Source of the DNA: Canna indica | Lineage: Eukaryota > Streptophyta > Magnoliopsida > Zingiberales > Cannaceae | DNA: 64,000 nucleotides | Assembly: GCA_034359265.1 (NCBI GenBank) | Contig: CP136896.1 | Coordinates: forward strand, 13,609,501 to 13,673,500 | Direction of reading: 5' to 3' | In this document: one piece after another, positions 1 to 12,190 of the stretch | Layout: every line of letters begins with the position of its first letter | Numbering within the stretch: the first letter of the stretch is position 1 | The notes under the pieces: model-generated | The model's database searches: none | What the model saw: only the letters and a program-made list of their open reading frames with translations | What the model was told of the DNA's origin: nothing | Made by a program: the position numbers and the translations under genes

Positions 1-1661
1 GAACAGAGCAAGAAATCCAAGAAAACACAAAACTCAATCCACAAAAAATAGCAAGAGACAACAAAGTTGGTTGCATATCTTCATGTCGAAGGGCACGGAG
101 AAAATTGATGTTAAATTATCGGACCTTGGTAAATCTCTTAGAACAAGCTGCAGATGAATGGACGTATTTTTGATGCAATAGTCTCTCAATAATCTTATTA
201 GCGGTGGGAGGCCGTGGCTTCTGCCTTGAAGCAGCCTTGGGCACTAGCGGTTTACCTAGATATCGATTCAAATATTTCAATTCGATTCAAAAATAGAGGA
301 AGTTTTAAGGTAACTTTGATACTCAATTACTATCACGGTACAATTGCATCTAGTGACTGCCAAAAATATCAAAATAGAACTATCAGATATTGACATATTA
401 TATTATAATAAGAGTAAGCAAAATAGCAAAGTTAGGCATAGAGAGAAGAAGGGATCGGGGATCGGGGATCGGAGTTGTGAACAAACCTTGGAACTTCGGC
501 AGACAAGAATATTATGAGTCAATCCAAGTCCCCTTAGACCACGAACACTGTGTTGGGTTGGCTTAGTTTTCTACAATAATATATAAATTGTCATTCTGAA
601 CACAAATTCCTAAACTATTTTTAGTGAGCATGAGCAATAATATCTGCATAAAACATATAGCTACTCTATAATTTCTTACCTGCTCCGTGCTCGCCAACAA
701 CATTCAGAATGAGTACAAGGCTTACATGAACGAGCCAGAAATTACTAGGACATTTAAAAGAACCGATAAAAGGGAATTATATAAAAATCACAAAAAGATA
801 AAAATGGTACTAAGATTGCAATTGGACCTTCTAGAACAATAGAAATGAAAAATAGATTCATATATGAAAAACATATAGCTATAAAAAATAGATTCCTCAA
901 GTTGATTGCATAATCCACATTGTTTACATGGCAAATATGGTACTCATGAAGGTAATTTTTAGTTGAACATTGATCTCTTAAAATGTTGATAATAGGTCAG
1001 ATGCATATATGAACAAGTGTTGGTCATTTTATACTTTTCAGACATAAATTTCAACGTTTAGGCATCAACATCAAACGAAGATAAGTAATTTGCATAGAAC
1101 TAAAGTTGAAGAAAGTCAAAAATATGAATTTTATACTAAAACAAAAAAGCAGCTGGTGGATGGCAAAACAGTTTATTGAGAAAGCATCTACATGAAAGGA
1201 TTAATGGAAATAGAATAAGCTATAATGGAAGGAAAATAAATAATATTCCTTTAAATTGTTTATGACACATGATTGATTTACATGATAGTCAAAAGGAACA
1301 CAGAATTTTAAATATCTTAGATATATTCAAAATAATATTCCTTCGTTGGGATGATGCTTAAAATATGAGCAACTAGGAGCCCAGTGCAATCTATTGAGTT
1401 CATATCTTCCTAGTGCTATTCTAGTATCATTTTCAACCTCAACTCCACTGATCCACCTTATTCTACATCTCACATAAAAACCCCAATCTACAACATAATT
1501 ATCCCCAATCTCACAGAAAATCCCCAATCTACAGTCAATGGTAATGAAACTATATATATAGCAACATGGTAAGGCACATTTTCATAGTAGAAGAGAAATC
1601 CTCAATCTACAAATATATTATAATCATCAGACACATAATTATTCACGGTAATGGAACTATA
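1..1661. other. AT-rich intergenic sequence, no gene recognised
   Basis: No open reading frame in this stretch resembles a protein I know, and no terminal repeats or RNA gene were seen. It is AT-rich with scattered low-complexity runs, and it ends where the first LTR-X copy begins. Short phrases recur near its right end: a 'gtaatg(g/a)aactata' motif occurs around 1540 and again around 1650. This could be degraded transposon or intron DNA. Confidence 0.5.
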
Positions 1662-2975
1662 TGTTGGTGAAATGGCCACACTAGAGGGGGGGTGAATAGT
1701 GTGTTTACTAATATTTTTTTGCCTAAATCTGATTTTAATCGTTTCTTTGGTTACTTAGGCAAATTACAAGTTGAGTAGCAAACGGAAGCAAAGTAAATAC
1801 GATAATGAAATAAACACAAGTAGAAGCAATACAAACATAATTATTTATAGTGGTTCGGCCCCAATGCCTACTCCACTACCTAAGCACCCCGCTTAGGATT
1901 TTCAAATTAAACTTTTACTAGATTAATCTTGTTTCCCTTACAACGAGGACTTTGACCAGAAGAGTCTCGCTCTCAACCTAAGGCACTTCCACACCTGGAA
2001 GTCCCCGCTTTCTTACCGAGAGCACTCTTCCACCTCAACCTAAGAGACAACTCAACTAATCCTAGTAAACTAAGTTTACACCGATGGAATTAAGCCTCAA
2101 ACACAAAGGCAACCACCCAATTTCAAGACCTAACAACCTAGGTCTTTACAAGATCAAATACAATGAAATAAATAACAAAAATACATAAATAATGGAGCAA
2201 ATAAATAATACAACAAATACTTAGCTCCAAACACGAGTCCTAGTTCCTCTTGATGCCTCAATGATGAATCGTTCAAAGCTTGAAGGCAAGATCAAAGATA
2301 TATCACGAAAACTAGGGTTATCAAAGGGATGACTCAAGAAATGCTTTGAGAATGATCATGAATGGCTCAATGAAAGCTTAGATTGTTGAGGAAATACTCC
2401 CATGGCTTGGTATTTATAAGCCATGAAGAGTTGGCATGAAACACCCAACTCAACGGCTAGGAAACTAGCCGTTTCCGTCGTCTGATCGCAAGTCCGGTCG
2501 ATCGTCGGTCGACCGATCGAGCGACCGAAGGTGTACTATCACTTTCTGGCACACTTCGGTCAACCGTTCGGTCAACCAACTGGTCGATCGAAACTAGGCA
2601 GACTGCTTGGTTTGGCTCATTTCTGGGTTCCGTCTTCACTAAGTCTACTTATATAACATTTAAAATATAAATATTATATAAGGATTACCCCCCATTTGGA
2701 TTCAATAAAAATATCTAAAAAATCAAAATCCTTGAGAATCAAAATCTAGTTTTTGAGGTCTAGTACAAATTTTTGGAAAACGAAAATTTTATAATCTCCC
2801 AGGTTAAATATGGGTATGCTAAAGGCTTTCAAAAATTTCTTTAAAATACCTCGTTATGTAGTTTTTACCCAAGGAATAATTACCGCCATTTTTTGTTTCA
2901 AGAATATGTATAGGTCATATAGCCCTCCAAGGAGCTCCCTAGGCTTAGTGAATTTCAGGTCATATGCCGATTTGA
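1662..2975 (+). mobile_element. LTR-X copy 1, 3'-truncated LTR
   Basis: Starts TGTTGGTGAAATGGCCACAC, the same start as the solo LTRs elsewhere in the window, and runs collinear with the reverse complement of 15161-16721. It contains the family's landmarks in order: a 'ccaatgcctactccactacctaagcacc' type block near 1860, a cluster of GGTCGACC-like palindromes at 2490-2590, and the 'ctccaaggagctccc' block near 2925. Similarity stops near 2975, where gypsy-like sequence begins, so the last third of the LTR is missing. No coding capacity is expected. Short reading frames inside it are spurious. Confidence 0.7.
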
Positions 2976-3809
2976 TTCACCTTGAAGTGACGTGAAGAGC
3001 CGCCGCATGCCAACTCAAAAGGATGCGCAGCTACTCGCCCCAGCCTCACTTTCACAACTGCTTATGCTATCTTGGTCGACTCAGCCATCATCCCCAACGC
3101 GGCCTCCCCGATCATTTCCTCCAACTCGACCTCCGCAATCGCCCACCTCGACACGACCTCCCCGGTCGCCAGTTCTAGTTCGACCTTCACACACACTCAT
3201 TCCAGATCGGCTTCCTTATGCCAACCTTTTCTATACGGCCCCCACGGCTGACCGCTTCAACATGACCCCTGGTCACTTGCTCCAATCTCAGTCCGACTCT
3301 AGTAGCCGCCTGCTTGACTTCTACAAGCTAGCTGCTCCAACGTGATAATTGAGTTCGACCTCCCTGGCCACCCAGCGCATCTTGATAAGCTTATCTGAGA
3401 TCTCCCATAAATGTTCAGAAAACAAAGGCTAACTCGACTCAAGAGCTCGGCATGCACTCCTCCAGACTCCGACCAAGTTCGGGGGCTGTGGACTGAACTA
3501 AAACTATTGGGTTCAGTCGGATTAGACCTAACAGCGCCCTAGCAGAAATACACCATTATGAGTCTGCCATCTCTGAGATCGCCCTCGAACCATTCTGGGC
3601 AATCTCACCACGAGATTTCTGGGCAGCGTCATCACCTCCACCTACAATAAATATAGACATGACACGCCTTAGGTAACCCTAATTCCAATTTCCATTACCT
3701 CCACCTTGGAGTCCTACTGACTTGAGCATCGGAGTGTCTTTTGCAGCCTCCCCCAACGTCGAACCAGTCAAGGAGAGACACCAAATCAGACCAGCCCCAA
3801 CTCTCAGAC
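2976..3809 (+). mobile_element. Ty3/gypsy Tat-type 3' end: spacer, polypurine tract and LTR
   Basis: The first 500 bp are a proline/arginine-codon-rich spacer with degenerate repeats built on 'cgacctcc'. A polypurine-type tract (gttcgggggc, 3477-3486) precedes an LTR-like start TGTGGACTGAAC at 3487. The LTR then carries the phrase 'tgacttgagcatcggagtg' near 3720, characteristic of plant Tat-lineage LTR ends. The matching PPT/LTR junction, in antisense, is at 35838 in Tat-A. Nothing upstream of the spacer survives here, so this is a 3' remnant joined to the truncated LTR-X copy. The right edge near 3809 is approximate. Confidence 0.55.
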
Positions 3810-4386
3810 AAGAATATTAAATAATTCCATAAATAACCCTAAAACTTTTAGCAATAATTAAATTTCTAAAATTGGAATTAAAATATGGATATAACACAAA
3901 AATCATTCATAAATTAGTTTCCTTCATTTTCTTAAAGTTTATTGAAGTTTCAGTGGTATTTTCTTAAATATTATATTCTAAAAAAAATTCTCAAAGTTTA
4001 GTCAAATTTTACAGCATCAAAATATGATCATATTAAACATGTTTTTGAATTTTGAGCTAAAAGTAATAACCTTAGATCAATATAGTACATTAGCACAAAT
4101 TCAACTAAAAATAAATACGGTATCACAATAACGACAAAGTATCAATTTTTATATATCTATCATGTTTTCGTCAAGAATGATTAGGTACATATTCAAATGC
4201 ATATAATATGTAAGCTAAAATATCATTTGAGACAATACCACAGTAGTTTTGCAAAAATAAAACATGCACATACCTCGAATTTTTACATTTTTCTTATTAC
4301 TTTTAAATCTTTCTTTCTATTGTCTTCCTTTTGTAAATAATGAGCTGCAAATGAATAGATTAGCTTTGACAAGTAGTAGGCAAATC
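3810..4386. other. AT-rich stretch, no feature recognised
   Basis: No gene, terminal repeat or recognisable transposon protein was seen in this AT-rich segment between the Tat remnant and the antisense LINE tail. Confidence 0.5.
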
Positions 4387-4915
4387 TTTTTTTTTGAAAA
4401 GTAAGCAATTGTATTCAATCAAGAGAGTTGAGGGAATACAAAAAGGGGGGAGGGAGTAAAATGAGGGGAGGCCTCAAGAGAAAAAAAAAGAAAAAGAAAA
4501 AAAAAAGAAACTAATTTCTGAAGAACCAGAGACTAGTTACAGAATGGATGAGCTACAGGTGAAGACCGACATAGAGATAGCAAGGGATCTGGAGTTAGAT
4601 AGCACCATCTCAAAGCACCTTCAGTTTCTCTCATACCAGATATACCAACTCCACACCAACAGGATCCTTGCTTTTCTTAAGGTTAGCTTCAGAGTGTTGA
4701 GCATTCTCCTCATCGAAGAAAAAACTATGAGTAGGGTAGAAGGGGATGTCCAGCTGTTCGAGAAAGAGGCGCCAAGCGGTTTGAGTGTAATGACAGTCGA
4801 AGAAGACATGGTTGTGCGTCTCTTCATTTCCGACACAAAACAGGCAGTTGGTGGTTGAGGAGATCTAGAATACCATTTAAGGAAGACGACATGGAGGTAT
4901 CGCTAGAGTATGACT
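4387..4915 (-). mobile_element. 5'-truncated LINE (L1-type) 3' fragment
   Basis: On the minus strand the sequence ends in an A-rich tail (poly-T at 4388-4396 on plus). Upstream of the tail, the three minus frames together show the zinc-binding region (zf-RVT) that follows the reverse transcriptase in plant LINE ORF2: a CxxC-type motif, then 'HNHVFF.C' spacing, then W-rich sequence. Several frameshifts and stops break it, so no protein is made. Only the last ~0.5 kb of the element is present, consistent with incomplete reverse transcription. I could not find a clean target-site duplication. The plus-strand open frame here (4544-4858) is an antisense shadow. Confidence 0.6.
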
Positions 4916-5229
4916 AAGTGTTTAAAAATTTCAAATTTATTAAAAATATATGACTTTTAATGAATGAATTATAGAGATCTATTTACATATATATGATGTC
5001 GTTATCATGGAAGATCCTTAAGAACCATTCCTTTTGCCATGAAACTAATGGCCAACACTGGTTAATCATAATTTACAATTGCAAGGTCGCATAGACCAAT
5101 TATAGATTATAAATGACTTCCAAAGAGACCAAGAACAATTAAAACGAAAAACAACATTTTCAATGCATCATAATAGCTATGGTACACAAGTATCACACAC
5201 GAATCATAATACCAAATGACTTTGATGAT
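4916..5229. other. AT-rich spacer
   Basis: Between the LINE tail and the antisense copia gag relic. No gene or repeat boundary was recognised. The right part may be further decayed copia sequence. Confidence 0.4.
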
Positions 5230-5748
5230 GATCTCTTACTTCAAGGAATCATGACGAAGATATACTCCTCCTTTGATTGTGTTTCGTGATGAGCTCAAGC
5301 AATCTTCACGATAAAAAAATTTATCATTGTGTGGTGACTCTCTTACATGAGAGTAAGAAAAATTTGATACTCAAATGGCTTTGGGTCTTCGATGATTATT
5401 GGTTCTACGAACCCACATGTTGTTCAACATAATTTTTGGACTTCTGAAAAATGCATAATCATTTATCTAATGTCCATAAGCATCACAATATAAATAATTT
5501 CTATTAAATGGTAGGGTTTGTGGATTAAAAATTTGAAATTATTATTTTTTTCTAAAACCATTCTTTTTAGCTTTAGAGTGTGAAATATCATTTTGTAAAA
5601 CATTCACCTTTTTAGTTAAGTTCAAATTTTCAAATTTCAAAATGTTAATAACTAAGTTCATTGCACTAAATTGAGTATTCAAAATTTTATTTTTCACTTT
5701 TACTTTTGGAAATCTCATTTAATAGGTTGTCATTTTCAATTTCTAACT
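5230..5748 (-). pseudogene. Ty1/copia gag relic, downstream part (split by LINE)
   Basis: Reading the minus strand across several frames gives a degraded zinc knuckle (YCDAYGH....YAFF, with Cys positions lost), a lysine-rich stretch before it, and after it an asparagine-rich region ending in a 'PKAIWV'-like motif. This is the usual order at the end of a copia gag before protease. It continues the gag relic found at 11863-12190; the two halves join if the LINE and one target-site copy are removed. Stops and frameshifts are numerous. The element it belongs to cannot be delimited, and no LTR was assigned to it. Confidence 0.55.
5736..5748. repeat. Target-site duplication, left copy (LINE)
   Basis: TCAATTTCTAACT, repeated exactly at 11863-11875 directly after the LINE's A-rich tail. 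Its length and placement are as expected for target-primed reverse transcription. Confidence 0.85.
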
Positions 5749-5806
5749 AACTGATTTCAATTACCATTCCTACCTATAATCTGTGGCTGACGTGGCAAGG
5801 GCGAAA

Positions 5807-7614
5807 ATGGCGACAAAAAAAGCGAATGAGTTCTTGACCTCGGTTCCTATTCCGAGGCCAAAGAAGCCACCTGATCGCGTGGCAATATCAAAGGTTGATG
5901 GTAGTAGTAGTTCTACTGATCCTCCAGATCTGGTTTCTCTCTTTCAAAAAGAGAAGGATCCTGATCTTTCCTGGCTGAAGGCTGGTGATGATGGAGTTAG
6001 AGGCAAGCTGAATTCGAGGGAGAAGATCTAGAATGAAGAGCCTAGATCACAGATGAAATCTCAACCGGGGACATGGGCTGCTCTATCCAGCATGGTGAGA
6101 AAGGAGGAGGAATGGAAGAGTTCGATAGAATTGGGAGAAAAGATTGAGAAAATCCAATCAAAGGCAAAGGGAAGAGTTTCCATCTCAGAAGATGATCTTC
6201 AGAGAGCAAGGTATGAATGCAAATTATCTCTTTATGGCAAATTCTTTGGTAGAACGCTGAATTTAGAACTGGTTAAAAATGCTTTGCCGAAAATGTGGAA
6301 GCTGAAAGGAGACTGTTAGATAGTTGATCTTGCAGCAGGTTTCTTCTTGTTTAAGTTCTCTAATGAGGAGGACTATTGGCGGGTATTATCAAAAGGACCT
6401 TGGTTTCTAAGAGGGCAAGCCCTATCTCTAGTGAATTGGAAGGAGAACTTTCAACCTCTAAGGGAGACAATTTATGTCATTCCAATCTGGATACAATTTC
6501 CAGGTTTGCCATATGAGTATATGCATAGATCTATATTGCCTCAATTGGCTGCTATGATAGGAAAACCTATTAAAATTGATGATCATACTTTAGCTGGGGC
6601 AAGAGGTAAATTTGCAAGAGTGTGCATCCTGTTGGATATAAGGAAACCTCTTAAACAAGGAATTTGGATTGATACAAAAGAAGGGAGTTTTTTTCAATCC
6701 ATTGCTTATGAGAATATTAAGAGCATATGTTTTAAGTGTGGAAAAATTGGGCACAAAGAGGAGCACTGTTTGGTGAATGAGAAAGTGAGTGAAGAAAAGA
6801 AAACTAGGGGAGACATGTCTACAGATAACAGTGAAGAAAAATTGATGGGGCCCTGGATTCAAGTGCAGAGAAGAAGATGATTGCCACAAAAAAACAATCA
6901 GAATGCTAATGAAGGAAGTAATAATTCTTTTAGGATTCTGAATAACCCAACCTATGAAGAAAAAAGGGAGGATGCAAAGTCAATCGAGACTTCTAAGGAT
7001 TGTGAAGTGGTTGCTGAAACTAGCAAAAAGAATAAAGAAGGAAATATTAGCTTCAGAAACATCAACAGAAATGCTATGGAGATGAAAAATATGTATTGGA
7101 AGAAAAAAGAGGATGGTAATGAAAAGCAATGGAGACAACGGGATGTTTCCAAAAGGAAGGAAGTAGAAATCATTGACAAGGCAAAAGAAATGGAAGACAT
7201 TATTTTTACTTCAGAAAGAGAAGAGGAAGAGGTTAAAGGCTCAGAGAGAGTGGAACGGAATGATAAAAGTGGAACGGAATGATAAAAGTGGAACGGAATG
7301 ATAAAAGTGCAGGATTCGAAGAATTATCAGAAAAAATGTGTGTTTCCTTTTCAAAGATACTGGAGAATAAATTTGCAAAAGAAGACTTTATGGAGGAAGG
7401 AATAGATCCAGAATTAACTAGGAGTTTGGATGGAAAGCAATTGAAAGGTAGAGGAGGGAGGAGAAATGATGAGAATTTGGTTAATATTCCAATTGGTTAC
7501 AAAAATATAAAATTAAAGAAGATGAGGTATTCTAAAGATACTTGTGGTCAGAACACAAATGGAGATCCAAAAGAAAAGATGATGGAAGATACTTTAGAAA
7601 AGGCTTCATCATGA
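5807..7614 (+). pseudogene. LINE ORF1, gag-like RNA-binding protein (DUF4283, CCHC)
   Basis: Read from the first ATG (5807) in one frame, with in-frame UAG at 6029-6031 and 6317-6319 and UGA at 6878-6880. The DUF4283 domain lies about 6060-6650 and includes the WRVLSKGPWFLRGQALSL block. A zinc knuckle of the CxxCxxxxHxxxxC type (ICFKCGKIGHKEEHC) follows near 6725. A charged Lys/Glu-rich tail extends to the end. The frame changes at a triple 19-bp repeat (7250-7306); two surplus copies, 38 bp, account exactly for the shift. In the resulting frame the ORF ends at TGA 7612-7614, overlapping the ORF2 start by ATGA. The known role of this family is RNA binding and particle formation during retrotransposition. 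Confidence 0.8.
7250..7306 (+). repeat. Three tandem copies of a 19-bp unit inside LINE ORF1
   Basis: The unit gtggaacggaatgataaaa occurs three times head to tail with no mismatches (starts 7250, 7269, 7288). Because 19 is not a multiple of three, the extra copies shift the reading frame of ORF1. Confidence 0.95.
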
Positions 7615-10600
7615 AAATAGTTTCATGGAATATAATGGGGTTGGGGAAAAAGGAAGCAAGCAACTACTTATGGACAGTTGTGAATTTACAAAAAGTGGAC
7701 ATTATCCTCATTCAGGAAACTCACTTTGAAAAGGAAGATGCCGATTTGTTTCTACAAAGAATTTCTAGAAATTGGGAGGGTACTAGTACTGAAAGTTTTG
7801 GCAAAGCTGGAGGTATTATGGTGATGTGGAGAAAAGAAACAATAAGGGGCAATATGATATATAAGGATAACCAGTTCATAACATGTATCTTTGAGATTGA
7901 TAAAGGAAATGTTTTCTTGTTAACCTGTGTGTATGCTAGTAATTGCATAAGAAGAAGGAATAAGCTATGGAATATGTTGAGTGAAGCAAATGATACAAAT
8001 ATGCCTTGGCTGTTAGCAGGAGATATGAACTGTATACTTAAGAAGGAAGAAAAGAGAGGGGGCAGACCTTTTGTTATGAATCAGGCAGTTGCAGATTTTA
8101 GCAATTTCATAAACAATGCAGGACTATTGGATGCAAGATTCAATGGTCCAATTTACACGTGGACAAATAAAAGAAAGGGTGAGAAGAAAATATGTGCAAG
8201 ACTGGATAGAGTCTTATTCGGTACCAAATGGCTGGAGTGGGGTTATGATTTTAAAGTAGAGCATATGGGAATGATGAATTCAGATCACAGACTGTTACTG
8301 ATAAAGAGTTCATGTGAAAATTTCAAAAATAAAAGCAAGAAAAATAGAAGTTTCATTTGTGAGCAATTTTGGTTTGAGTATCCAGAATTCAAAGAAGTGG
8401 TTGGAAAATATTGGTTAGAAAAGGATGGTAACAGCAAAAGCATGATGGAGAATATTTCCAATCTGAGAACAATTCTTTCAAAGTGGAACAGGGACAGTGT
8501 AGGAAACTTAGAGAAAAGATGGGAGGAATCAAGCAAAAAATTAAAGGAGCTGGAGGTATTAGAAGAATCAGGGGAGATGACAGAAGAAGGTCATATGAAA
8601 TTGAGAAGTGTGTCAAATGAGTTATCAAATCAAAATCAAATGGTGGTCTAAATCTAGAAAGCTTTGGATTGAAGGAGGAGATAAAAATTCAAAGTACTTC
8701 CATATATTAGTAATGTTAAGAAGGAAAAAAAGCAAAGTTGATTTCTTGGAAGTGAATGAGTTAAAAATAACTGATGACAAAGAAATGGCTTCTCAGTTTG
8801 CAGAATGGTATAAAGATTTGTGGAAAAAAGAAGATATAACTATAGATGGAAAATTCTTGGATAGTCTATGCTGGGGTAGAATCTCTTCAGAGGGAGGCTT
8901 CTGAATTAGAAAAGCCTTTTTCAAAGGAGAAAATCAAAACTGCAGCTGTGAGTTTGGGCAGGGGGAAGAGTCCTGGTTTAGACGATTTTGTATTGGAGTT
9001 TTATTTGCATAATTGGGAGACAGTTGTAGATAAAATAAAGCAGGAATTTGATTATTTTCATGTAACGGGAAATCTTCCAGAAGGATGGAGTGATACATTG
9101 ATTGTCATGATAAAGAATAAAGAAGATGCAAAAAGGATAGAAGAATTTAGGCCAATTGCTTTGTGTAACGTCCTTTATAAAATTCTGACGAAAGTAATAG
9201 TTAACAGAATGCCTATTTTGAACAAAATTATAAGCCCTGAGCAGATTGCTTTTGTGCCAAAGAGACACATTCATGATAATATTATGGTGGTTGTAGAAGT
9301 TGTAAACTCTATTCACTGCTCAAAAGCTAAGAAACCTTATATTATTTTAAATGTAGATTTGAAGAAGGCTTATGATATGGCAAAGTAGTCAGCTATCCAA
9401 GAAGTAATGAAATGCATGGGTTTTGGTTCTAGAATGAAGAGCTGGATAAGAGGATGTTTAGAATTAGTGAGGTACTGTTGTAAGATAAATGGAGAGATAT
9501 CTGAGTTCTTTAAAGGTTCTAAGGGCATAAGACAAGGAGATCCCGTTTCTCCTTATCTTTTTATTATCATGGAGGAGTTACTTTCAGCGATTCTGAGAGA
9601 TTTTGTGGAAAAGAAGAAGGTAGAACCTTATAAGTTAAAAGGATTCAGGTTGAGTCATTTGTTTTATGCAGATGACTTGGTGTTCTTTGTAAAGGGAAGC
9701 ATGAAATCGTGCAGAGGGATTCTGGAGGCTCTTCAGTTGTATTGTAAAATAACAGGCCAAATGGTAAATGTTGAGAAGTCAGAACTTTTGTTTCCTCCAA
9801 AGGTGGATAAAGGAATAAAACAAAAGATTTGTAGCTTGTTTGGTATCAAAGAAGGTAAGTTTCCAATGCATTATTTGGGTGCTTACCTATCTCCAAAAAT
9901 GCTAAATGAAAGCTATCAGAATAAAATGGTGGAAAGAATAACAAGAATGATGGATTTATGGGCAGGGAGACTTATTTCTCAGGCAGGAAAATCAGTACTA
10001 CTAAACTCAGTTGTTTGTTCTATCCCTGTATATAGTATGATGGCAGTAGGCATCAAGGAGAAGACAGTGAAGGAAATAACAAAAGTATCTAGAGAGTTTT
10101 TTTGGGGTAGTGAAGGTAAGAAAAAAGCCAACCTTATAAAGTGGAAAACAGTATCTGCAAGTAAAGGTCTTGGTGGTCTAGGGATAAGAGACTTATCTCT
10201 AATGAGAAAAGCTATATTAGCAGGAAGAATCCTGCCAATTTTGAACAAAGAAGGAAATGTTTGGAGTTCTCTGTATAATGCCAAGTATGGTGAGTTCATC
10301 CTTGGAGGAAAAATGAAAAAAGATTGAAATCAGAACAAAGCAAGTCTATCTTCAATTGTATGAAAAATTTAAAAGAAGGATTCAAAATTAGGTTAGCAAA
10401 TGGAGAAAATACATGCATTTGGAGAGATCTTTGGTTGAATAAGATTCCGATTGAGAAATGACCAACATTTGTAAATGTATCAGAGATGAGTAAGAAAAAA
10501 CATGTGGTTGAGCTGATGGATGGAAATGAATGGAATATGGCAGTAATAGAGGCATGCTTTGACAAAAATCTTATTGATGCAATAAGGAGAACTGAAGTGG

Positions 10601-11701
10601 ATAGAGAAGAAACTAAAGATACTTGGGTTTGGAATGAAAGTATAGAAGGGAACCTTTCGGTTAAAAGAGCATACCTGTTCTTGAAACAAAAAGAAAAAGA
10701 GGCAGAAGGTCCTGATTTTAATTGGAGAAAGCTATGGAATGTTAAAGTGGCTGAAAAGATAACATTGTTCATATGGAAGGTCATTTGGGGAAAATTATCT
10801 ACCTCTGAATGGTTTTGCGGGTATACAGGACAGGAAATAGTGGAATGTTTTATTTGCAAAAAAGAAGTTGATACCAAGTTGATACCAAGTGGTTGATTTC
10901 TGGAATTTTGTTGAAAGAAAATTGAACATCTAAGTTTAAATTAAGAAATGAATGGTATACGGGAAAATGGATAAGGGAAGCTGAAGGGCATGAATGCAAA
11001 TATGCAGAAAGATTATTAGCCTTTTATAGCTAATGCTTTGTGGCCTTTTTGGAAAGGAAGAAACAAAATTAAATTTGATGGAAAACCTTGGAGCAAAGAA
11101 GTTATTTTTAACAAAGCATACAATGAAACCATAGCTTTCACGGGAGGCTTTGAGAGAGGGGTTTTCAATTAAAAGAGGAAGTAATTCAAATGAGAAGGAA
11201 ATGACAATAAAGGAAGGTGATAGCTACTTATGTGCAGATGCTTCTTGGAAGGAAGGATTGAAAATGGGGTATGGCTTTATATTGGTCAAGGACAAAATGG
11301 GGATTATGCAAGGAAGTGGTATGCAGGTAGCTGAAAATCCACTTCATGCTGAATTGAAAGCCATCTGGTATGATTTGGACAACGTGAGAAAGAAGAGTTT
11401 TCAATGTATTCATGTTTGCTCAGACTGTGAGATGGCAGTGAAGATGCTAAAAGGGGAAGTAAGGACTCCACGGCAATTGAAGCCTTTGGTCAAAAAAATG
11501 AGGAAATTGGCATTAAGTGTGAAAGTGATAGACTGGAACTTTATAAGGAAGAATAGGAATGAGGAAGCAAATATATTAGCTAGAGAAGCCATATGCAATG
11601 AAGATATGGGTGAAGATGTAGTTGAGCTGTGTAATTTCAAGAGTAATATTTCTCTGTTCAGGCATAGCAATTTTAATTCAGACTTTGTATGTACAAAATA
11701 A
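7611..11701 (+). pseudogene. LINE ORF2: endonuclease, reverse transcriptase, RNase H
   Basis: The ATG at 7611 opens with VSWNIMGLG, the start of an AP-type endonuclease. QETH, AGDMN, TWT, LDR and SDH motifs follow in order to about 8300, so the endonuclease catalytic set is present. The frame shifts near 8640 and 8860. Reverse transcriptase follows: RQGDPVSPYLF near 9530 and the catalytic YADD at about 9666. A UAG at 9386-9388 lies just after the first aspartate motif. Another shift near 10315 and a UGA near 10459 precede the zf-RVT region (to 10896). A last open frame (11150-11701) is an RNase H domain with CADAS, HAEL and SDCE-type acidic positions. ORF2 normally nicks the target and copies the RNA. 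Here at least three frameshifts and two stops disable it. Confidence 0.9.
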
Positions 11702-11862
11702 TGTAATGCTTTGATAGTTGATTTGAATGAAACTGCTGGATTAAGTTGGTGTGATGTTTGTGTTGAAGTGGCGGAGGGTGCACGTCCAGGGACCTCTGCC
11801 CTTCTTACCCATGGAAATCAAACAGCCTAACTTAGTCTAGTTTTTTTGAAAAAAAAATAAAA

Positions 11863-11875
11863 TCAATTTCTAACT
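11863..11875. repeat. Target-site duplication, right copy (LINE)
   Basis: Exact copy of the 13-bp sequence at 5736-5748, lying directly after the LINE tail. Confidence 0.85.
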
Positions 11876-12190
11876 CAACATTTCTTGATTTCAAATCCTT
11901 ATTTTTAAATTTTAAATTATAATGAGATTCGTCATTTGATAGTTTCAAACTAGTTTTTAATTTTAAATTTAATTGTAAATCATGCTCGCAATCAAGAAGT
12001 TTAGTTTCTTTCTTTTTGAGTTTCTTTTTATTCTTATTATCTTTCATGAAAAAATAAACTATTTTCCTAAGTTCTACAAGTTTTTCGTATGTCATATTTT
12101 CAGAACCATTGAAATCAAAAGTAACATCATTATCATAATTAATTTCACTAGTAAAGTATACGTCATCCTCCAAACCCACGAGGCATAACT
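11863..12190 (-). pseudogene. Ty1/copia gag relic, upstream part (split by LINE)
   Basis: An open minus-strand frame from 12179 reads as a Lys/Asn-rich gag segment: an acidic patch (EDDVYF, NYDNDV), then 'YEKLVELRKI' and a coiled-coil-like Lys/Leu-rich tract. It reaches the LINE junction in frame and carries on at 5748 after the insertion. This matches the region between the UBN2 domain and the zinc knuckle in copia gag proteins. The open frame's last 11 codons lie in LINE tail sequence. Confidence 0.55.

Larger units (their letters stand above)
5749..11862 (+). mobile_element. Near full-length plant L1-type LINE
   Basis: A 6.1-kb non-LTR retrotransposon bounded by exact 13-bp target-site duplications. 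It has a short leader, ORF1 (DUF4283 and CCHC zinc knuckle), ORF2 (endonuclease, reverse transcriptase, zf-RVT, RNase H), a 3' untranslated region of about 150 bp, and an A-rich tail (11850-11862). Its reading frames are far better preserved than those of the copia relic around it, so it inserted later. It cannot be active as it stands, because both ORFs carry stops or shifts. The RNase H domain at the ORF2 end is typical of plant L1 elements. Confidence 0.9.

Noticed and set aside
661..790. Possible host exon on minus (LNVVGEHGA-like, followed by a GTAAGAAA donor)
   Set aside because: Only about 20 codons look protein-like. No neighbouring exon, start or family match was found. It could be chance.
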